Below are positions 1-5,699 of a stretch of 7,860 bases of DNA, in pieces. The notes under the pieces were generated by a model. That model was not told the DNA's origin and searched no databases. It worked only from the letters and a program-made list of their open reading frames with translations. The position numbers were made by a program, and so were the translations under genes. This DNA comes from Oscillospiraceae bacterium (GTDB taxonomy: Bacteria; Bacillota; Clostridia; Oscillospirales; Ruminococcaceae), in NCBI GenBank assembly GCA_029005335.1, contig JAQXFT010000043.1:1-7860 (forward strand), written 5' to 3'. Within the stretch, counting starts at the first letter, position 1. Every line of letters starts with the position of its first letter.

Positions 1-168
1 GGAAATCATGTTCTGGTATGCAGTAAAGTTACTATATTAAAAGGAGTTGTCATAGGAGATAATGCAGTGATTGCGGCTAATTCTGTGGTTACAAAAGATG
101 TTCCAGCAGGGTGTATTGTTGCCGGAAATCCAGCTCAAGTAGTTAGAAAAAATGTAAATTGGAAATAA
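1..168 (+). CDS. C-terminal part of a hexapeptide-repeat (left-handed beta-helix) acetyltransferase, 5' end outside the window
   Basis: An open frame runs from base 1 to a TAA at 166-168, giving the last 55 residues. It shows the imperfect hexapeptide repeat of left-handed beta-helix acyltransferases (V-T-I-L-K-G, V-V-I-G-D-N, A-V-I-A-A-N) followed by the typical ending S-V-V-T-K-D-V-P and A-G-N-P-A-Q-V-V. This end is shared by serine acetyltransferases, maltose/galactoside acetyltransferases and sugar O- or N-acetyltransferases of capsule and LPS loci; it normally uses acetyl-CoA on a sugar or amino acid acceptor. The next gene (35 bases downstream) is a CMP-sugar synthetase-like gene, so a role in making surface polysaccharide is likely, but the acceptor cannot be read from this fragment. 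The start and catalytic histidine are not in the window. The family call is secure; the substrate is unknown. Confidence 0.85.
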   Translation, partial: GNHVLVCSKVTILKGVVIGDNAVIAANSVVTKDVPAGCIVAGNPAQVVRKNVNWK

Positions 169-203
169 CATATTTAATATGTTTGCGATAGGAGGTAAGT
201 ATT

Positions 204-470
204 ATGAAAGTAATAGGAGTTATTTTGGCAAGATATGCATCGACACGTTTTCCAGGAAAACCTTTGGCGGATATTTGTGGTCGTCCGATGATTTGGTGGG
301 TATATAACCAATCAAAAGGTGCTAAAAAAGTTGATGCGTTATTTGTGGCTACTGATGATAAGCGGATTGCGGATGTGTGTGATGCTTACAACATTCCTTA
401 TATTATGACAGGAGAGCATTCTACTGCTCCTGAAAGGCTTCAAGAAGTTTCGGATAAAGACAGGCAGTAG
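204..470 (+). pseudogene. kdsB: Truncated KdsB-like CMP-sugar synthetase (3-deoxy-manno-octulosonate cytidylyltransferase family), N-terminal third only
   Basis: This frame encodes 88 residues beginning MKVIGVILARYASTRFPGKP, the nucleotide-binding start of the KdsB/NeuA-like cytidylyltransferase family, whose usual motif is ARYASTR-x-PGKPL. Next come the expected G-R-P-M-I-W-W-V, the A-T-D-D-x-R-I motif near residues 49-54 and a segment M-T-G-E-H-S-T-A-P-E-R-L-Q-E-V matching the family's substrate loop. Full-length members have about 245 residues. Here homology stops at about S-D-K (bases 450-458) and the reading ends D-R-Q-stop at 468-470, so the metal-binding and sugar-binding parts are absent and the product should be inactive. 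The RBS AGGAGGT (190-196) lies 7 bases before the ATG. The enzyme would activate a keto-sugar acid with CTP for capsule or LPS-like glycans. Gene loss, inversion or an assembly chimera could explain the truncation (see the junction entry). Confidence 0.8.
451..460. other. Rearrangement or chimera junction joining two 3'-truncated genes in opposite orientation
   Basis: The ten bases CGGATAAAGA are where two unrelated genes meet tail to tail. Read rightwards they complete V-S-D-K of the kdsB-like gene. Read leftwards on the other strand they give L-Y-P of the isomerase-like gene start. About 8 bases fit both genes, so the join looks like a short-homology fusion. No inverted repeats, target duplication or transposase is visible at the join. 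The explanation could be a real inversion or deletion in the genome, or an artefact such as a whole-genome-amplification chimera or a misassembly. Confidence 0.65.
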
Positions 471-486
471 ATACTCCGGCAGTCAT
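451..486 (-). pseudogene. 5' stub of a probable sugar-phosphate isomerase/epimerase (xylose isomerase-like TIM barrel), truncated at a junction
   Basis: On the - strand an ATG at 486-484 starts MTAGVSTACLYP. I recognise this as the first beta-strand of a Firmicute sugar-phosphate isomerase/epimerase family, in which V-S-T-A-C-L-Y-P is followed by a T-E-x-A-L helix. After the proline (451-453) the family pattern is lost: the frame reads K-L-L-E-A-F-Q-E-Q and stops at 423-421, because by then it is antisense to the kdsB-like fragment. Start evidence is strong. AAGGAG lies at 501-496, 9 bases before the ATG, and an excellent sigma-A promoter lies at 551-522. A full-length member would have roughly 250-280 residues, so more than 90 percent is missing. 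The family assignment is from memory of the motif on only 12 residues and is therefore tentative; the existence of a gene start is much safer. Confidence 0.6.
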
Positions 487-521
487 TTTCTATCTCTCCT
501 TCAAGTGATATTGTATATATT

Positions 522-551
522 ATTATATCATTAAAAATATATATCTGTCAA
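522..551 (-). promoter_or_regulatory. Sigma-A promoter for the truncated isomerase-like gene
   Basis: On the - strand TTGACA (551-546) is separated by 18 bases from TATAAT (527-522), and the -10 is extended by a TG one base upstream. Both hexamers match the consensus perfectly. The expected start of transcription is near 515, giving a short leader of about 30 bases that contains the AAGGAG ribosome binding site. Confidence 0.8.
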
Positions 552-558
552 TAGTATT

Positions 559-570
559 TTTGTATACTTT
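559..570. promoter_or_regulatory. Candidate operator half: TTTGTATACTTT
   Basis: This site shares the core TTTGTATAC with the perfect palindrome at 604-615, and the two starts are 45 bases apart. It lies 8 bases upstream of the -35 box of the leftward promoter. GntR-type regulators often bind TTGTATAC-like palindromes, but no regulator gene is in the window, so the link to a protein is only a suggestion. AT-rich DNA makes chance matches fairly likely. Confidence 0.3.
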
Positions 571-603
571 ATACATTATTATAAAGCATTTTTAAAGGAT
601 ATG

Positions 604-615
604 TTTGTATACAAA
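604..615. promoter_or_regulatory. Candidate operator: perfect palindrome TTTGTATACAAA
   Basis: This is a 12-base perfect palindrome in the middle of the divergent intergenic region. It lies 54 bases upstream of the -35 box of the dockerin gene promoter and 52 bases upstream of the -35 of the leftward promoter. A related imperfect copy lies at 559-570. The symmetry and position suit a regulator acting on one or both promoters. Function is inferred from symmetry alone. Confidence 0.35.
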
Positions 616-669
616 TATTCGGTAAAAAAATACATAATTTTTCTTCGGTGTATTTGTTAAATATGTATA

Positions 670-698
670 TTGACATACTGTTTTTAAAATGCTATAAT
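670..698 (+). promoter_or_regulatory. Sigma-A promoter of the dockerin protein gene
   Basis: TTGACA (670-675), a 17-base spacer and TATAAT (693-698) with the extended -10 element TG at 690-691 make a consensus-grade promoter. Transcription should start near 705, giving a leader of about 45 bases. The RBS AGGAGG (736-741) sits 9 bases before the ATG at 751. Confidence 0.85.
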
Positions 699-750
699 AA
701 GTTCAAGATAAAAACTTTATCTGGAAAATTTTTACAGGAGGTCGTTTAAA

Positions 751-1737
751 ATGAAAAAATTAATATCAGCTTTAACAGCTTTAACGCTTTCAGTCGTTTC
801 CGCAGTTCCTATGTTTTCAAATGCAATAGTTTTATCTCCTGATATGTCAGTCGGCTCAATAGATGAAATGGTTAAGGAAGTTTTCGGTGAAGAAGCTATT
901 TATACATATGATAAATCCAATTATGTTTATATTGTGTTTTCACCAGATAATTTAGGAGATTTTACACGTGATGAGGGTAATTTAAAAGTTAAGCTGAAAA
1001 AGGGTTCTGAGCTTGATGAAAAAGGCTTGAATCAATTGGTCTGGAAAAACTGCACACCTTATGTACGCTGTGAAAAATCTGATGATAATACATATGTATT
1101 CAACAGAAACCGTGGAACATATTTAGGACCTTCAAGCAGAATGGAAGAGGAGATATACCCTGCTGTAATATCTTTCCTCAGTGAATGTGAAGATGTTGTT
1201 TCAATTGACAGATATTACAATATAGCTGTTGAAACAGTCAAAACAGGAAGCAGAATTACGGGCTTTTCGTTCCTGGTTTCCGGCAACGTTGATTTGGATT
1301 TTGATAAATATTCAGATTACAAAATTGAAGAACATGAAGATAAAAGCGGAATATTCAGCCAGAAATATTATTCAGTATCTGCTTATGAGGGCGATAATTA
1401 TTTCAGGGATATATATAATGCTTTTATAAATCTTAACGATGATTACGGTGAAGAAAATGTAAAGCCATGTATGGGTATGTACGATGTCATACTTGAAGAG
1501 AATAAGTCTTGCGGAACAAATGTTTATACAGCTCTGATAACCGGTGATACAAATGCTGACGGAGGAATAGATATTGCGGACGCACTTGCGATTGCATCAT
1601 ATGTCGGAGACCCGAACATGAATCAGCTTAATGAATCAAGTCTGCTTAATGCAGATGTAAACGGGGACGGATTTGTTGATACAATTGATATTCTTGTTAT
1701 ACAGCAGTATCTTGCAGGCATTATCACGGAATTATAA
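751..1737 (+). CDS. Secreted protein of unknown function with a C-terminal type I dockerin
   Basis: The 328-residue product begins with a signal peptide: two lysines, a hydrophobic stretch, then S-N-A near residue 25 as a likely cleavage site. It should be exported. Residues about 265-328 form a type I dockerin with two calcium loops: DTNADGGIDIAD (266-277) and DVNGDGFVDTID (302-313). Each has Asp/Asn at loop positions 1, 3, 5, 9 and 12 and is followed by a helix (A-L-A-I-A-S-Y and I-L-V-I-Q-Q-Y-L). Dockerins bind cohesin modules on scaffoldins, so the protein probably joins a cellulosome- or amylosome-like surface complex. The central part (about 30-260) is acidic and rich in Tyr and Asp, and I do not recognise in it any glycoside hydrolase, carbohydrate-binding or protease domain. 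It is monocistronic, with a strong promoter upstream and a strong terminator downstream. Export and dockerin are secure; the role of the centre is unknown. Confidence 0.9.
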   Translation: MKKLISALTALTLSVVSAVPMFSNAIVLSPDMSVGSIDEMVKEVFGEEAIYTYDKSNYVYIVFSPDNLGDFTRDEGNLKVKLKKGSELDEKGLNQLVWKNCTPYVRCEKSDDNTYVFNRNRGTYLGPSSRMEEEIYPAVISFLSECEDVVSIDRYYNIAVETVKTGSRITGFSFLVSGNVDLDFDKYSDYKIEEHEDKSGIFSQKYYSVSAYEGDNYFRDIYNAFINLNDDYGEENVKPCMGMYDVILEENKSCGTNVYTALITGDTNADGGIDIADALAIASYVGDPNMNQLNESSLLNADVNGDGFVDTIDILVIQQYLAGIITEL

Positions 1738-1751
1738 AACTTATATAACAC

Positions 1752-1782
1752 AAAGGGGACTTTTTTAAGTCCCCGTTTTTTT
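1752..1782 (+). terminator. Rho-independent terminator of the dockerin gene
   Basis: GGGGACTT (1755-1762) pairs perfectly with AAGTCCCC (1767-1774) around a TTTT loop, and seven T residues follow at 1776-1782. The hairpin begins 18 bases after the stop codon. The T tract overlaps the stop codon of the convergent phosphodiesterase gene at 1781. On the other strand only a short T run (TTTGTGTT) follows the stem, so it may also stop the leftward transcript, but less efficiently. Confidence 0.92.
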
Positions 1783-3586
1783 AGTAGTTAAAAATTCTTG
1801 TAAGAAAATCTATAATATAAGCATCGCTACCCTTTGAGGAAACAGCTTTTATAACCATATCAGGCTTGTCCGTAATGATGTTGTCAGCCCCCATTCTTAT
1901 AAATTTATCAGCTTCTGAGCGGTCATTGACAGTCCATATAAATACTCTTTTTCCGTTGAGATGAATATTGTTTATTAGATTCTGTGAGACAAATTTTTTA
2001 TTGAGGCTGAGAGCGTCAATATCATGGAGGGTTGAGTATCCGCCATATGTCATAAAATTGGATATAAGACCTGTTTTAATATCAGGATTTATTTTCTTTA
2101 CAGCTCTGAGGGCGTTATAGGAAAATGATGTAACATAGCAGGAATCCTCACAATTATATTTTTTTATAAGTTCGGCTGTAATTCTTGCGGTATCAAGTTC
2201 ATCATCAGTTTTTTTGATTTCGATATTCAGATTTATTTTATTCCCGAATTTTTCAAGAACCTCATCAAGAGTCATGATTGCTGTACCTTTAAATTCATCT
2301 CCGAACCACTTTCCGTAATCAAGCTCAAGAAGCTGACTGTAAGTCATGTTTCTGACCTGTTCTTTGATTCCGGTAATTCTTGAAAGGCTTTTGTCGTGGA
2401 ACACAACGATTTCGCCGTCGTGAGAGAGCTGGACATCAAGCTCAATAAAATCAGCACCTATTTCCAGAGCCTCCTGAAAAGCCGGTTCAGTATTTTCGGG
2501 AGCTTTTGAAGAAAAACCTCTGTGGGCTGTAATTTTTGTTTTATTCAGAAAGCTTACATTAAGCATAATATTTTCGGCTGATATATCTTTCATAAATGAG
2601 TAATTCAGAGCTACTGATACAGCAAAAACCGTAAAAGCAATAATTCTTATTTTAACCGGACTTGTCCTTTCGGCAGGTTCCGGGAGAATAATTTCAGTAT
2701 CCTTGTCAATCTCCGTCATGAATATGCTTGTAATATATGCAAAAAGCATAGGAGTAAAAAAGACGGACGATAAAGCTTTAAAGATACTGACAATTTTTTT
2801 TATGAGTTTAAGAGAAATAAAGAAAGCTGTATCGGGTTCAGAAAAGCCTTTCATAGCAAAGGATATTATAAAGCAAATCAGAAAAAATATAATCAGGAAA
2901 AAAGCCGTAATAGCTATGCTCCAGATTATAACGGAAAGAGCCGTTCTGAATCTTTTTCCCTCAGTAATTTTCCTGCTTTTTTTTACACTTTCGGAGTATC
3001 TCAGGTCTGTGAGGGTAAAGAAGTGCAGGCAGTATATTCTGTCAGAGAGCAGGGCGGAGAGAAGTATAAAAACAGTTATAACAGCAAAGAATATTTTATT
3101 ACCTGAAATTCCGTAGAGTGTCTGGATATCCGGCATTCCGATAAATACAAATATTCCCGATGTAAGAGTAAGCTGAGTAACGGGGAGAATCAGCAGAACA
3201 TAGAAAATAAGTATAAAATTGAATTTTTTAAAAAGTTTTCCTGTGCTTCTGAAGCCGGCTTTAATCATCAGTGAAACACTGATTTGTTTTTTCTGATAAA
3301 GCATTGCAAAACCGCTTATAACGGCGGATATTTCTGCAAGAGACAGTACAGAGCATATAATCAGTATGAGTAAAATTATTGCGAGTGAAGCCGGATAGGT
3401 AAGAAACTGTATAAGATTTTCAGCAGTAATATATCCGACTCCGGAAATATCAACAGCCCATCTTATAAGATAGGTAAGGGCAGGCAGAGCTATTGCAGTA
3501 ATCAGAAGCTTATAAAACAGCTCAAAAAGTATTATTGACGGGACAGCCCTTATAAAAATTCCGGCGGATTTGATTATTTTCCGCAT
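1781..3586 (-). CDS. Membrane-anchored glycerophosphodiester phosphodiesterase (GPDPase_memb + GDPD)
   Basis: The 601-residue protein has two parts. Residues about 1-335 are a membrane domain with some seven hydrophobic segments (near 16-40, 67-95, 123-150, 164-182, 215-245, 270-290 and 312-332), resembling the membrane domain found fused to Firmicute phosphodiesterases. Residues about 350-585 are a GDPD TIM barrel. It has H355-R356 in A-H-R-G, E364 in P-E-N-T, E382 and D384 in I-E-L-D-V, H397-D398, E456 in N-I-E-I-K, W551 in W-T-V-N-D and the ending G-A-D-N-I-I-T-D-K-P. Catalytic and metal residues are intact, so it should hydrolyse glycerophosphodiesters to glycerol-3-phosphate and an alcohol, in phospholipid or teichoic-acid turnover; by topology the barrel is probably outside the cell. 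The ATG follows a GGAGG about 5 bases away and overlaps the end of the upstream small membrane gene by 13 bases, which indicates translational coupling. Substrate preference cannot be read from sequence. Confidence 0.92.
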   Translation of the reverse strand: MRKIIKSAGIFIRAVPSIILFELFYKLLITAIALPALTYLIRWAVDISGVGYITAENLIQFLTYPASLAIILLILIICSVLSLAEISAVISGFAMLYQKKQISVSLMIKAGFRSTGKLFKKFNFILIFYVLLILPVTQLTLTSGIFVFIGMPDIQTLYGISGNKIFFAVITVFILLSALLSDRIYCLHFFTLTDLRYSESVKKSRKITEGKRFRTALSVIIWSIAITAFFLIIFFLICFIISFAMKGFSEPDTAFFISLKLIKKIVSIFKALSSVFFTPMLFAYITSIFMTEIDKDTEIILPEPAERTSPVKIRIIAFTVFAVSVALNYSFMKDISAENIMLNVSFLNKTKITAHRGFSSKAPENTEPAFQEALEIGADFIELDVQLSHDGEIVVFHDKSLSRITGIKEQVRNMTYSQLLELDYGKWFGDEFKGTAIMTLDEVLEKFGNKINLNIEIKKTDDELDTARITAELIKKYNCEDSCYVTSFSYNALRAVKKINPDIKTGLISNFMTYGGYSTLHDIDALSLNKKFVSQNLINNIHLNGKRVFIWTVNDRSEADKFIRMGADNIITDKPDMVIKAVSSKGSDAYIIDFLTRIFNY

Positions 3587-3990
3587 AGCTTCCTCCCCGA
3601 AATCAGAATAGTTAAAACAAACGGAAATACTGACGGCATTATTCTTTTTCTGTACATATCGGCAACGTCGGATTTACCATAAAAAGGCATAGACCATGCA
3701 TATTTTTCCGCATGAGCCGTAACGACAGATAATATAATCATACAGAGCAGAAATCCTGTTAAGGATAATATCACAGCCGGAATATTTTTTCCTGTGATAC
3801 AGAATATACTTCCTGAGGCTGTAAGAAGTCCGGAAATAATCCATATTATTCCGCATATCATAAGTTTAATTCCATAGGAATTACCATTTACTATAAGTCC
3901 GGCTCCTGAAAGCATTACTATAAACAGAGGATATATAAGCGTCAGGACAGCCAGAATAATTTTTGCAGTAATAAGTATATTTTTCTTCAT
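3574..3990 (-). CDS. Small four-helix membrane protein of unknown function, coupled to the phosphodiesterase
   Basis: From the ATG at 3990 the product has 138 residues. It has four hydrophobic segments, near 5-32, 39-65, 68-91 and 115-132, with a 23-residue polar loop (92-114) and a basic C-terminal tail, so it is an integral membrane protein. I do not recognise a family or any catalytic motif. A GTG at 3999 would add three residues, but the ATG is preferred because a GGTG resembling a Shine-Dalgarno sequence lies 8 bases before it and overlaps that GTG. Its stop lies 13 bases inside the phosphodiesterase gene, so the two are almost surely cotranscribed and coupled. A partner or accessory role for the phosphodiesterase is a guess from this arrangement. 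It is divergent from spoIVB across about 90 bases. Confidence 0.75.
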   Translation of the reverse strand: MKKNILITAKIILAVLTLIYPLFIVMLSGAGLIVNGNSYGIKLMICGIIWIISGLLTASGSIFCITGKNIPAVILSLTGFLLCMIILSVVTAHAEKYAWSMPFYGKSDVADMYRKRIMPSVFPFVLTILISGRKLCGK

Positions 3991-4014
3991 AAAAAGCACC
4001 GTTAAAAAATAATA

Positions 4015-4042
4015 TTTTCAATCAGAATTTCACTGTTATAAA
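4015..4042 (+). promoter_or_regulatory. Possible promoter of spoIVB
   Basis: TTTTCA (4015-4020), a 16-base spacer and TATAAA (4037-4042) make a moderate vegetative-type promoter just upstream of the spoIVB RBS. In Bacillus subtilis spoIVB is read by the forespore factors sigma-F and sigma-G. I could not identify a clear match to a forespore consensus here, so this remains a weak candidate. Confidence 0.3.
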
Positions 4043-4082
4043 ATATATAGTTTCTCCAATAATAATTATGGAGGGACGAGGA

Positions 4083-5288
4083 ATGATGAAAAAATTTAAA
4101 ATTATTGTATCGCTATTATCTGCGACAATGCTTGGATTATGCGGAGCTTCAGAATATTATGCCGGAAAAATTCCCGACAGCTTTTATGTTGAAAGAGGAG
4201 AAAAGCTTGATATAGCATCATATCCGGTAGTAAGTGTATCATCATCGGGAACAGCAAGAGCTGAGCTTCTGACCTGTCCTTCATCTCAGGAGGTAAATTT
4301 AAAGCTTTTTGGAATTATACCGATAAAATCGGTAGAGATATGCCGGAAAGAAGCTCCTGTGCTTACGGCAGGAGGAATGCCCTTCGGAATAAAGCTTCTT
4401 ATGGAAGGAGTAATGGTAGTAAAGCTGAATGAATCCGGAGAATGTCCGGCAAAGGAGGCAGGAATCAGAACCGGAGATATAATCCGTCTTGTAAATAATC
4501 TTCCTGTGTCATCAAACAAGGAGATACAGGAAATAATAAGCGGAAGCGGAGGGCAGAAGCTTAAAATATCCGTAAACCGTTCGGGAAAGGAATTTATAAC
4601 CTGTCTTACTCCTGTATGGAGTGCAGAAAGAAACTGCTATATAGGCGGAATGTGGGTACGTGACAGCACCGCAGGAATAGGAACAATGACATTTCTTGAC
4701 AAGTCCAGCGGAATGTTTGCCGGACTGGGACACCCGATATGTGATGCCGATACCGGAGAAATAGTACCTGTATCAAGCGGAAAAGCTGTTCCTGTTGAAA
4801 TCACCGGAACAGTAAAGGGAAGAAGCGGGATTCCGGGAGAGCTTGACGGCTGTTTTGTATCGGGGGACTGCATAGGCGACCTTGAGATAAATAACAGGTG
4901 CGGAATTTTCGGAAAGCTCTCTGATAAAGCGACAGAGACCTGTCAGGGAGAGGAATATAAAATGGGATTCAAGCAGGAAGTAGATACTGGCAGAGCGTAT
5001 ATTCTCTGTACTACCGGCGGAAGCACTCCTCAGAGGTATGAAATAGAAATAGAGAGAATAGACTACAGCGGAGATGACAGCACTAAAAACATGATTATAA
5101 GAATTACCGATGAAAATCTTATAGAGAAGACCGGCGGAATAGTTCAGGGAATGAGCGGAAGCCCGATAATACAGAATGAAAAAATAGTCGGAGCGGTAAC
5201 ACATGTATTCATATCCGACCCGACGAGGGGCTACGGAATATTTGCGGAAAATATGTCAGAATATACAAAACAGGGCGTTATAGAATAA
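4083..5288 (+). CDS. spoIVB: SpoIVB, sporulation serine protease (peptidase family S55) with PDZ domain
   Basis: The start is set at ATG 4083 (401 residues). An upstream in-frame ATG at 4068 overlaps the ribosome binding site GGAGGG (4070-4075), and ATG 4086 is also possible. Order: an N-terminal membrane anchor (about 4-22); a region with P-D-S-F-Y-V-x-x-G-E like other SpoIVB proteins; a PDZ domain (about 95-178) with A-G-I-R-T-G-D-I-I; and the S55 peptidase domain with G-I-G-T-M-T-F, G-L-G-H and G-I-V-Q-G-M-S-G-S-P. Residues H217, D343 and S358 fit the B. subtilis triad His236/Asp363/Ser378, with nearly the same spacing. In sporulating Firmicutes SpoIVB is exported from the forespore, cleaves SpoIVFA and so releases SpoIVFB to activate sigma-K. 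All three catalytic residues are present, so an active enzyme is expected. The usual neighbour spo0A is absent; ptsH converges instead. Confidence 0.95.
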   Translation: MMKKFKIIVSLLSATMLGLCGASEYYAGKIPDSFYVERGEKLDIASYPVVSVSSSGTARAELLTCPSSQEVNLKLFGIIPIKSVEICRKEAPVLTAGGMPFGIKLLMEGVMVVKLNESGECPAKEAGIRTGDIIRLVNNLPVSSNKEIQEIISGSGGQKLKISVNRSGKEFITCLTPVWSAERNCYIGGMWVRDSTAGIGTMTFLDKSSGMFAGLGHPICDADTGEIVPVSSGKAVPVEITGTVKGRSGIPGELDGCFVSGDCIGDLEINNRCGIFGKLSDKATETCQGEEYKMGFKQEVDTGRAYILCTTGGSTPQRYEIEIERIDYSGDDSTKNMIIRITDENLIEKTGGIVQGMSGSPIIQNEKIVGAVTHVFISDPTRGYGIFAENMSEYTKQGVIE

Positions 5289-5296
5289 TAACGCCC
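5273..5296. terminator. Shared hairpin terminator between spoIVB and ptsH
   Basis: GGGCGTTAT (5273-5281) pairs with ATAACGCCC (5288-5296) around a six-base loop. The stem includes the last codons and the stop of spoIVB. On the - strand it is followed at once by TGTTTTGTATATT and lies 27 bases past the ptsH stop, so it suits ptsH well. On the + strand the T-rich stretch (about 5309-5321) comes some 12 bases after the stem, making it a weaker fit for spoIVB. A bidirectional role is probable. Confidence 0.65.
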
Positions 5297-5322
5297 TTCA
5301 GCCGGATTATTTTTGTTTTTGT

Positions 5323-5595
5323 TTATCTTGTTTCTTCACTGAAACCGCTGTCAACGAGTTCAACAAGAGCATTTACAGCCTGAACCTCATCAGAACCATC
5401 AGCGATTACCTTTATTGAAGTACCGCCGACGATACCAAGTGAAAGGATACCGAGAAGGCTTTTAGCATTGACTCTGCGTTCAGCTTTTTCAATCCAGATA
5501 GAAGCCTTGAATTCGTTGGCTTTCTGAATGAAAAATGTAGCAGGTCTGGCATGGAGACCAACCTGATTTTTAACAACAACTTCTTTATAGAACAT
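5323..5595 (-). CDS. ptsH: HPr-family phosphocarrier protein
   Basis: The 90-residue product matches HPr in length and motifs. His15 lies in G-L-H-A-R-P-A, the site phosphorylated by enzyme I in the sugar phosphotransferase system. Ser46 lies in N-A-K-S-L-L-G-I, the site phosphorylated by HPr kinase in Firmicutes, where HPr-Ser-P acts with CcpA in catabolite repression. The presence of His15 argues against Crh, the regulatory paralogue in which this residue is replaced. The C-terminal D-G-S-D-E-V-Q-A-V and the helix L-V-E-L-V-D fit the fold. The ATG is preceded by AAGGAG (5609-5604) at 8 bases and a consensus promoter at 5699-5671. No enzyme I or HPr kinase gene is in the window, so whether it serves sugar transport, regulation or both is open. 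It is a cytoplasmic protein, apparently monocistronic. Confidence 0.95.
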   Translation of the reverse strand: MFYKEVVVKNQVGLHARPATFFIQKANEFKASIWIEKAERRVNAKSLLGILSLGIVGGTSIKVIADGSDEVQAVNALVELVDSGFSEETR

Positions 5596-5636
5596 ATCAC
5601 TCTCTCCTTAATCTGTTATTTAAACAGTAGATGGTA

Positions 5637-5664
5637 AGGCAGGTATCATACATTTTTACCGCCT
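5637..5664 (-). promoter_or_regulatory. Possible stem-loop at the start of the ptsH leader
   Basis: AGGCAGGTA (5637-5645) can pair with TACCGCCT (5657-5664) as an eight-base-pair stem with one bulged A and an 11-base loop. From the promoter the transcript should begin near 5664, so this would be a 5'-terminal hairpin in a leader of about 70 bases. It does not cover the RBS. A role in mRNA stability is possible, as is chance. Confidence 0.35.
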
Positions 5665-5670
5665 GATAAT

Positions 5671-5699
5671 ATTATACATATATTTTTTTTTATAGTCAA
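5671..5699 (-). promoter_or_regulatory. Sigma-A promoter of ptsH
   Basis: On the - strand TTGACT (5699-5694), a 17-base spacer and TATAAT (5676-5671) differ from the consensus at only one base. The spacer contains a run of nine A residues. Expected transcription start is near 5664. Confidence 0.85.

Noticed and set aside
451..620. An insertion sequence or integron attachment site at the gene junction
   Set aside because: There is no terminal inverted repeat, target-site duplication, transposase fragment or integrase in the surrounding sequence.
2703..3116. 137-codon + strand open frame inside the phosphodiesterase gene
   Set aside because: It is antisense to the membrane domain, has no RBS or recognisable domain, and arises from the AT-rich composition.
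4068..4082. ATG at 4068 as the start of spoIVB
   Set aside because: The bases just after it (GGAGGG, 4070-4075) are the ribosome binding site for the ATGs at 4083 and 4086, and the extra residues E-G-R-G would spoil the normal signal-anchor start.
4086..4160. Lipoprotein signal (lipobox) at the N-terminus of SpoIVB, around L-G-L-C-G
   Set aside because: The residue before the cysteine is leucine, not Gly, Ala or Ser, so it is not a normal lipobox. A plain membrane anchor fits SpoIVB.
4773..5204. 143-codon - strand open frame inside spoIVB
   Set aside because: It is a shadow of a strongly conserved protease domain on the other strand and has no homology or start signals.
5323..5595. Crh instead of HPr
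   Set aside because: Crh lacks the phosphorylatable histidine at position 15. This protein has His15 in the normal G-L-H-A-R-P motif.
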